Of a stretch of DNA of 11,142 nt, positions 5,721 to 11,142 are shown piece by piece. Source of the stretch: Clostridiaceae bacterium (GTDB lineage Bacteria > Bacillota > Clostridia > Acetivibrionales > DUMC01); contig JAAZDH010000142.1 of assembly GCA_012512865.1 (NCBI GenBank), forward strand, positions 1-11,142, given 5' to 3'. A program made the translations under genes and the position numbers. The notes beneath the pieces are model-generated. The model saw only the letters and a list, made by a program, of their open reading frames with translations, did not search any database and had not been told where the DNA came from. How positions within the stretch are numbered: position 1 is the first letter of the stretch; every line of letters begins with the position of its first letter.

Positions 5721-7247
5721 CTATTTTGCTTGTTCCGCATATTCCTTTGCGAACTCAGCTAATACCTCGTTTCCGCCTTCCTTGCGCCATTGCTCGCAGA
5801 ACGCTTTCCACCCGGCTTCGTCGATTTCTCCCATTACGAAATTTATCTTGGCATCTTTTCTCATCTGGTCCAGATCGCCGCCTTTTTCAAGGTATGTCTG
5901 GGAAGTTAAAGGAAATGCGGGGTTACCAACGGCATTTTTCTCGTTTTCTTCCAGGTACGCTTTCATTCTCAAATCAGCTTCATCCTGCTTTACCTCTATA
6001 TTAAGCTTTGCCTTCTTTCCCATTTCCAGCAAATTTAGCTTGCCGTTGTCAATTGAAACATTTTTCCTTACGATGTAACCTCCCTCGATCACATAATCAA
6101 CATCCTTTATTCCATAATTGATTAAAGTGATTACTTCCTGGTCCGTCATCATCTTGTCAAATACGGCCAAAATCTCTTCCAGTTGCTGCTGTGTTTTTAT
6201 CCCGCTCTTGGTAAACACGTAAAATCCCAGCGAGCCTGCGTCCCATGCCCTGGTTCGGGGCAATTCAAGTTTTATTATTGCGTCCCATTTTGCATTAGGG
6301 TCATTTTTCCGGGTGCTTTCTGTTTGGGATTTAAAATTGCTGATAGAACCAAAATATGCCCCGACTTTGCCAGTATATACAACGCTGTCTATTTCTGATT
6401 TCGGTAAAATTGCAAAATCCTCGTTTAGTATTTTTTCATCGTATAACTTCTTAATAAATTTTAATGTTTGCAAATATTCTTCCGTTTCATGGGAAGGAAT
6501 GAATTTACCATCTTTCGTGACTGTATAAACGTTAGGCGCTCCAAGCCATATTGCCAAGTCTTCAACAATCCACAAGCGGCCATCTTCCAGAAATCCTATG
6601 GTGTCGTCCACTCCATTCTTATCAGGATCGTCATACGTAAAAGCCCTAAGCATTTCATAAAATTCGTCCAGTGTTTCCGGTTTTTTCAGTCCAAGGGCTT
6701 CAAGCCAATCTTCGCGATAACGTACGCAGGAACGTGCAAGATCCCTTAAACGAGAAATCCCGTAATAGGTGCCTTTTATAGAATCTCCTTCAACAGTAAC
6801 CGGTGGGATTCCTCTCAAGAATTCATACTTATCCAGGTACGGGTTAATTTCCCAAAAAGCTCCTGCTAATGCGGCATTCATTATGTTAGGTGTCTTTTTT
6901 GCAAACAATACCATGGGCAAATCTCTTGAAGCCAAGGTAACATTTAGCCTTTCATCCCATGCGCTTGTCGGTATCCAAGTGATGTCAAGGTCAGCGTTTA
7001 ACATTTTTTCAGCTTCCAAAAATATGGGTGTATCTTTATTTGGAGGTTCTGCCGAATCATAGGAACTCATAACAGTTATTTTAACGGGTTCTTTTGGTTT
7101 TTCGGCAGTTGCCTGTCCTGTTTTGTCTTCGCCCTTTCCTTCGTACTCAACTTGTTTTACAACGCAGCCAGAGAAGGCAAAAACTACAACGGAAAAAATT
7201 ACGGCAAGAATTATTCCCGTCTTAATTAAGTTTTTAATTTTTCTCAT
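5721..7247 (-). CDS. Sugar ABC transporter substrate-binding lipoprotein (LplA-like)
   Basis: This 508-residue protein would be anchored outside the membrane and deliver an oligosaccharide to the two permeases encoded downstream. It begins with basic residues, a hydrophobic signal segment and a lipobox-like AFSGC with Cys28 (phenylalanine at -3 is not the commonest residue). A low-complexity charged linker runs to about residue 52, before the binding domain begins at KITVMSSYD. A calcium-loop-like DPDKNGVDD follows in the first half, a common mark of the LplA/YtcQ family. The start is firm: AAGGAGGG (7257-7264) lies 9 nt before the ATG. The gene follows the toroid gene by 100 nt and has a long structured spacer after it, which fits higher expression of the binding protein than of the permeases. 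The substrate cannot be read from sequence; the neighbouring GH38 suggests an alpha-mannoside. Confidence 0.92.
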   Translation of the reverse strand: MRKIKNLIKTGIILAVIFSVVVFAFSGCVVKQVEYEGKGEDKTGQATAEKPKEPVKITVMSSYDSAEPPNKDTPIFLEAEKMLNADLDITWIPTSAWDERLNVTLASRDLPMVLFAKKTPNIMNAALAGAFWEINPYLDKYEFLRGIPPVTVEGDSIKGTYYGISRLRDLARSCVRYREDWLEALGLKKPETLDEFYEMLRAFTYDDPDKNGVDDTIGFLEDGRLWIVEDLAIWLGAPNVYTVTKDGKFIPSHETEEYLQTLKFIKKLYDEKILNEDFAILPKSEIDSVVYTGKVGAYFGSISNFKSQTESTRKNDPNAKWDAIIKLELPRTRAWDAGSLGFYVFTKSGIKTQQQLEEILAVFDKMMTDQEVITLINYGIKDVDYVIEGGYIVRKNVSIDNGKLNLLEMGKKAKLNIEVKQDEADLRMKAYLEENEKNAVGNPAFPLTSQTYLEKGGDLDQMRKDAKINFVMGEIDEAGWKAFCEQWRKEGGNEVLAEFAKEYAEQAK

Positions 7248-7256
7248 AATGCTATT

Positions 7257-7264
7257 CCCTCCTT
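7257..7264 (-). promoter_or_regulatory. Strong ribosome-binding site of the binding-protein gene
   Basis: AAGGAGGG, the closest match to the ideal anti-16S sequence in the window, 9 nt before the ATG, preceded by an unstructured A/T-only stretch with a nine-A run (7277-7285). This suggests high translation, as expected for a binding protein. Confidence 0.7.
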
Positions 7265-7347
7265 AAAATTTTTATATTTTTTTTTATTGTTAAAATAATT
7301 TTTATTAAGTAATTACCTGTTTTAGGCAAGAATCAAGCATTTGAAAA

Positions 7348-8352
7348 TCAACTTTTCAACCTTGCCCATTCGTTGTAAATTACATCGCATTTGTACATTT
7401 CGATTTTATCCCAGTCAAATCTCCATTTTGACGATGAAATAAATCTTTCAGGGAAAGCCTCGGCCAGCAGGCCAAATGTGTGGACGATGGCAAGCAACCT
7501 GTGAGTGTCATGTTTTAAGTCATCCCATTGTGTTGTGAAAAATCTTGTGAATGCATGGTATAACGTATCTAAAGAATCGATTGCTTCTTTCATCTTGTAT
7601 CTTATGATACTTGGTATCCTAATAAGGAGATACGCTGAATCCATGGTGCCAAAATTCGGGGCTGTTTTCGGGTCTTCCTCCCAAAACCCTGTTGCTTGTT
7701 GCCGCATTAAAATAGTGTCTATTATCTTTTCCGGCCTCCGTGGTAGTTTTCCTGCAGCCATATGAAGTGCAGTATATGCAAAAGTCCTGCTGATATTTGC
7801 TTTTCCCGTCCCGCGAGGCCATGTAAAAGTCTCGAGATCCTGTTGTTCTTCTATCCCTTCGAAATAGTTTTTAACCCACTCGCTGCTGTCAATACTTGCA
7901 AGTATGGGAACAAGCCCGAGAACCTGATGGTGACTTGAAGTAGGCGATGACCAGTTGGTTTGTGAAAACCATTTTCTAAGGCCGGATGGTTCCATCACCT
8001 CCCTTAAGTATTCAGGAAAATGTAAAATTTGTCCGCCCAAGATGTTCAAAGCCCTTGTTGTGTGCCAGAATGCATGCCCCGTATTATGACCGGTAATTTC
8101 GTATCGAAAACTGCCACATTCGGGGTCTTGCTTGTTTTGAAGCCATTTAATCCATTTCTTTTTTTTTGGGGACATACTATCTACAGCGTTAATGCAATAC
8201 ATGATCCACGCAATATCGGTGGTGCTGAGAAGGTTAACCGGGCCGTTCTCTCCCATCCGGAAACCGCCGATTTCCTCTTCTTCTACCCACAATGTATTTA
8301 TATGTTCGATAACACGTTTTTTTACATCATCCAAGTTAGTTGGTTGTTTCAC
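7348..8352 (-). CDS. Alpha/alpha-toroid (terpene cyclase/prenyltransferase-fold-like) protein, function unknown
   Basis: I do not recognise a named family. The 334-residue protein has no signal peptide and appears mostly helical. Two segments resemble the QW-type motifs of squalene-cyclase and prenyltransferase-fold proteins: QDPECGSFRYE (75-85) and QQATGFWEEDP (218-228). Repeated aromatic helices such as DIAWIMYCIN, HAFWHTTRALNIL, SRTFAYTALHMAA and DSAYLLIRI are spaced as in a barrel of helical hairpins. Tryptophans and His/Asp pairs (HNTGHAFWH, HHQ, HDTH) could line a pocket. The start is GTG at 8350-8352 with AAAGGGGG (8360-8367) 7 nt upstream; the gene begins 30 nt after the alpha-mannosidase stop, so they are probably co-transcribed. 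Alpha/alpha-toroids also occur in glycoside hydrolases and epimerases, so a sugar-acting enzyme or carbohydrate-binding role is possible. A nine-A run encodes part of KKKK (63-66) in frame. Confidence 0.75.
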   Translation of the reverse strand: MKQPTNLDDVKKRVIEHINTLWVEEEEIGGFRMGENGPVNLLSTTDIAWIMYCINAVDSMSPKKKKWIKWLQNKQDPECGSFRYEITGHNTGHAFWHTTRALNILGGQILHFPEYLREVMEPSGLRKWFSQTNWSSPTSSHHQVLGLVPILASIDSSEWVKNYFEGIEEQQDLETFTWPRGTGKANISRTFAYTALHMAAGKLPRRPEKIIDTILMRQQATGFWEEDPKTAPNFGTMDSAYLLIRIPSIIRYKMKEAIDSLDTLYHAFTRFFTTQWDDLKHDTHRLLAIVHTFGLLAEAFPERFISSSKWRFDWDKIEMYKCDVIYNEWARLKS

Positions 8353-8382
8353 CGGTTAACCCCCTTTATTAGTTCCCACAAT

Positions 8383-9042
8383 TTATCTGACACTAGCATT
8401 TTTGCTTGTTTCCTTTATTTCCTGCCAAAATATTGATTCATGGTTGTAATCCTTCACGCGCGGTATTTTACCTTCTGTTTTAAACAATATGGTTTTAATT
8501 TCAAACGGGGCAAATACAATTTCAACTTTATCATTTTTTATTAACATTTTCTTCCTTTCTCCCTCAAGCAAGTTTGTTTCGTATACCTTGCAATTGGAAA
8601 ATTCTTTACCAAGATAGACTGTTGCTTTCGTTATCTTCCCTAGAGATTCATAGAGCCTGAGTATATATCCGTCCCTATTTTCCGCTACTTTGAATGAAGA
8701 AGTTACAATCCCGTTACCTTCAAGCATCAGGGGCATGAAACACTGTCCATTATCACTACTATTGTTACTATTATTACTACTATTATTGTTTGTATTATGG
8801 CTGTCAATTTTATAGCCAGCTTGCCATGCAATGGGAGGATGATGAAACTCACCAGCTATCGCAGGCACTCCTGAAGTTTCAAAACTTCCTTCATACGGAA
8901 CTATCCTGAAACATGTACTTATTTCTCCACTATCCGAACATGGGTCAAAAGGTCGGGTTGAACAACGTACAACAGAAACTCTCAACATATCTTCCATGAA
9001 TGTATGCCCGGGCCTATCCCTGTCGATTATGGCTATTCCCAT
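8383..9042 (-). CDS. GH38 alpha-mannosidase, C-terminal part in the shifted frame
   Basis: This is the last 220 or so codons of the alpha-mannosidase begun at 11090, read in a different frame. Open sequence of the same frame extends upstream of the ATG at 9042 as KEIPVVGWAAIGNADMGIAIIDRDRPG, joining directly to the A8 tract at 9086-9093, so this is not an independent gene and the ATG is only the first one available. It encodes the end of the C-terminal beta-sandwich region, including the block VEIVFAPFEIKTILF, which is typical of GH38 C-termini. A loop of mostly Asn and Ser is encoded by a trinucleotide repeat (8749-8796). Repaired with the first part, the enzyme would be about 902 residues from the ATG at 11090, normal for bacterial GH38. 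Confidence 0.8.
   Translation of the reverse strand: MGIAIIDRDRPGHTFMEDMLRVSVVRCSTRPFDPCSDSGEISTCFRIVPYEGSFETSGVPAIAGEFHHPPIAWQAGYKIDSHNTNNNSSNNSNNSSDNGQCFMPLMLEGNGIVTSSFKVAENRDGYILRLYESLGKITKATVYLGKEFSNCKVYETNLLEGERKKMLIKNDKVEIVFAPFEIKTILFKTEGKIPRVKDYNHESIFWQEIKETSKNASVR
8749..8796 (-). repeat. Trinucleotide (AAT/AGT) repeat encoding an Asn/Ser-rich loop
   Basis: Sixteen successive codons are almost all AAT or AGT, with three AAC/ACA/GAT variants, encoding NTNNNSSNNSNNSSDN. The stretch lies in the C-terminal beta-sandwich part of the alpha-mannosidase, between IDSH and GQCF, where an exposed loop is likely. Triplet slippage would lengthen or shorten the loop without changing the frame. Confidence 0.7.
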
Positions 9043-11090
9043 GTCCGCATTTCCAATTGCAGCCCATCCGACAACCGGTATTTCCTTTTTTTTCCCGTTG
9101 CATTCTCATAACCAAACGGTATTCCATATCTCCTATAGGTAACTTCACTAAGGTTTGGTTCTATGCAAAGCCTTGCCAATGTTTCCTTCTCATTCCAGTC
9201 AATTTTCAACCTTATTTCCACCCACTCATAGCCTGCATAAAGTGAAATGTCAGTTATAAACCTGGATTTACCCCACCGGTACTCCTTGCGCAATGTAGCC
9301 CTCACCGGGCCATTTTCAACCAGGGTTATTTCTCCTTCCGGTATTGCATAATACCTCTGCCCATCTACTCCAAGGCTGTAACAATCACCCCAGGGTTCAG
9401 GCCATAACTCGATTCTTACCGCCATACTTACATTCTTCAGGTATTCAAATCCCCGGGTTTTTTTTACCAAGGATCGAATAATTCCAGGGCCGTTTACATC
9501 AACCTTCAGGTATTCATTCTCAATCGTTGCTCCTTCAATTTTTACAAGTGACTTAGATTTTTTGATGTTATCATCTATTTGTCTTTGGCCGCTTTCTCCG
9601 GGTTTCGCCATGCTATCCGCTATATTAACTATATTAAATTGTCCTGGCGTAAGTGGAGAGATACCCCTGGCATCGAATATTATTCTGCCCCTTGCGTATC
9701 GCTGGTAAGCTCTTTCCTCGACTATTTGATAAGGGGTTGATTCCCCGGATGGAGTTGTCAATATTCCGGTTTTAGGTATTCTCATGCTGTTTGGCTCATC
9801 ACCAGGGTCATCACGGTTAATCATCACATCAATATCTGTCTCAACTATTCCACCCATGTGCGAAGCACTCTGGCTGACAACCAAAAACGACCGGAGATAG
9901 TCTCCTTTCACACATTCCTTATCCAAGATTAACTGGGCTTTGCGCCTTAATATTTTCATGTTTAGAAAAAGTTCGTGGTAAATAGCCATGTCGTCATTAT
10001 ATGATTTGTCCGATGTCGAACCCGGCAGTGCATCGTGGAACTGCATCAAGCTAAACCTCCACCAGTTTGATTCCAATGCCTCACAAGTATACCCGTATCC
10101 TTGCATGGAAGCAAGCGTCCATAGCAGCTCTACCTCTCTTAATTCTCTCTCTGCACGCCTTAAGTTTTCCTTTTCTCCTAAATGCGTTGTATAGCAACCC
10201 TCCATTCCCCGGTTCAACGGCACATCCATTATGTTCAGCACAGGCTTTTTTCCAATAAGTGAATTATAAAATTCCGAAGGGGTGCTGTATTTCAAAGTAT
10301 ATCTTTTGCCCTTGCAAGGTTCCACGTAAGGACTCACTCCACCTGCATCGGAAATACAATGCGGCCCAAACAAATCACTTATGCCTGCCGAAAGATTCAA
10401 ATCAACTTTTACCTGCAGGGGGTTTTCGTCTTCCTTAAGTTTTGTCCCCGTCGAAAGATTTGGCAACCCGTTTCCCTTATTATTAAAACGCATGGCAAAT
10501 ATTGAAGTGCCATCTATACCTATCCAGGTAAATGGAATCTCGGGCAGATCGGATGCTGCCTGGATAGGGCGTTTGAATATAAAAGCATCTATTTTGGATT
10601 TTTTAAGGATTTGCGGGAGGCTCCTCGGATGTCCAAAGCTGTCGGAATTAATACAAATTCTTGCATAATCCCCAAAATGCTTCTTTATATATCGCTGACC
10701 ATACAGGAACTGTCGCACGAGTGATTCACCGCATGGCATGTTATGATCCGGTTCCACAACCTGGCCCGAGTCAATTTCTATTCTCCCCTGCCTTACAAGC
10801 CTTTTAAACCTTTCAAACAGCTCCTTGTCCAGTTCCTCAACCACCTTTAGCGTAAAAACCTGGGCGTGCGTGTACTTTGCATCAGGGTATTTTTCAAGCA
10901 ATTCAACGTTCCACCTTATTGTCTCAAGGCACATCTCAATTGTATCAGGCAAGCGCCAGTACCATATCAAATCCAGGTGATTCATGTGGACCATATGGAA
11001 AGTTACATCAATTCCATCGGGTATATTTAATTTTTCAAGTTCCTGCTTAGCCAACTCCGTGTAATTAGTCCTCTGACTCCTGCTTTCCAT
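9033..11090 (-). CDS. GH38 alpha-mannosidase, catalytic part, frameshifted near the C-terminus
   Basis: The enzyme hydrolyses terminal alpha-mannosyl residues with retention, using a zinc ion; no signal peptide is visible, so it acts on imported sugar in the cytoplasm. The catalytic domain shows the zinc motif HLDLIW (His38, Asp40), the nucleophile in NSDSFGHP (Asp150), followed by LPQIL, and the later FHDALPGS block (His352, probable zinc ligand). Then comes the beta-sandwich region. The frame ends at TAG (9033-9035) after about 19 codons of unrelated sequence that follow an A8 tract (9086-9093); the correct continuation is in the -1 frame. The ATG at 11090 has no good ribosome-binding site and the frame stays open to the window edge, so the true start may lie outside. 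It is the first gene seen in the operon and points to a mannoside substrate. Confidence 0.88.
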   Translation of the reverse strand: MESRSQRTNYTELAKQELEKLNIPDGIDVTFHMVHMNHLDLIWYWRLPDTIEMCLETIRWNVELLEKYPDAKYTHAQVFTLKVVEELDKELFERFKRLVRQGRIEIDSGQVVEPDHNMPCGESLVRQFLYGQRYIKKHFGDYARICINSDSFGHPRSLPQILKKSKIDAFIFKRPIQAASDLPEIPFTWIGIDGTSIFAMRFNNKGNGLPNLSTGTKLKEDENPLQVKVDLNLSAGISDLFGPHCISDAGGVSPYVEPCKGKRYTLKYSTPSEFYNSLIGKKPVLNIMDVPLNRGMEGCYTTHLGEKENLRRAERELREVELLWTLASMQGYGYTCEALESNWWRFSLMQFHDALPGSTSDKSYNDDMAIYHELFLNMKILRRKAQLILDKECVKGDYLRSFLVVSQSASHMGGIVETDIDVMINRDDPGDEPNSMRIPKTGILTTPSGESTPYQIVEERAYQRYARGRIIFDARGISPLTPGQFNIVNIADSMAKPGESGQRQIDDNIKKSKSLVKIEGATIENEYLKVDVNGPGIIRSLVKKTRGFEYLKNVSMAVRIELWPEPWGDCYSLGVDGQRYYAIPEGEITLVENGPVRATLRKEYRWGKSRFITDISLYAGYEWVEIRLKIDWNEKETLARLCIEPNLSEVTYRRYGIPFGYENATGKKRKYRLSDGLQLEMRTWE
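9086..9093 (-). other. A8 slippery tract at the GH38 frame break
   Basis: On the minus strand the reading is GGA AAA AAA AGG. A -1 slip on A-AAA-AAA makes the next codons AAG GAA ATA CCG, entering exactly the frame of the C-terminal part (KEIPVVGWA). Adding one A (nine in all) would do the same. No convincing stimulatory hairpin is visible just downstream. The tract may be a real deletion, a hypermutable tract, a transcriptional slippage site or a sequencing error. Confidence 0.7.
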
Positions 11091-11142
11091 TTTGCGAATA
11101 TCATCCCGCTTTCTCCAAAAATAAAAACCACTGGTGCTGCAC

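Noticed and set aside
7341..7359. Terminator at the end of the toroid gene
   Set aside because: The stem (TTGAAAA/TTTTCAA) is A/T-rich, overlaps the stop codon and has no following U-run; the next gene is close behind with a strong ribosome-binding site.

Overview
The window looks like part of a carbohydrate-utilisation locus from a low-GC Gram-positive bacterium, most likely a member of the Clostridia (inference). The grounds are the AT-rich intergenic DNA, strong Shine-Dalgarno sites of the AAGGGGG and AAGGAGG type about 7-12 nt before starts, GTG starts, an LplA/LplB/LplC-type sugar ABC importer with no ATPase gene beside it, and cre/LacI-type operators. Every supported gene lies on the minus strand, so transcription runs from the right edge to the left edge.

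In transcription order: (1) a family GH38 alpha-mannosidase (11090 to 8383), split into two frames at an A8 tract; (2) a cytoplasmic alpha/alpha-toroid protein of unknown function (8352-7348); (3) a sugar-binding lipoprotein (7247-5721); (4) a long, AT-rich, hairpin-filled spacer of about 350 nt (5720-5374); (5) an LplB-type permease (5373-4411) interrupted by an in-frame TAA; (6) an LplC/YtcP-type permease (4380-3487); (7) a PHP-fold protein that has lost most metal ligands (3445-2498); (8) a D-isomer-specific 2-hydroxyacid dehydrogenase (2339-1332); (9) a second PHP-fold protein with all metal ligands (1208-300); (10) after a spacer with tandem LacI-type operators, the first 33 codons of a zinc-dependent dehydrogenase resembling scyllo-inosose dehydrogenases (100 to the left edge).

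Working model (inference): the lipoprotein and two permeases import a mannosylated oligosaccharide or glycoside using a shared ATPase encoded elsewhere. GH38 removes alpha-mannose in the cytoplasm. The toroid protein, the PHP proteins and the two dehydrogenases would act on the remaining part or on an oxidised intermediate. Pairing an alpha-mannosidase with an inositol-type dehydrogenase makes a mannosyl-inositol-like or oxidised-sugar substrate worth testing, but the sequence does not prove any substrate.

The most notable points are an active/degenerate pair of PHP paralogues flanking a dehydrogenase, the uncharacterised toroid protein, two lesions in the operon (a homopolymer frameshift that a -1 slip would repair, and an in-frame stop), and the spacer in which two tandem 17-bp copies compete for one complementary arm. 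No rRNA, tRNA, CRISPR array, transposase or convincing intrinsic terminator was seen.
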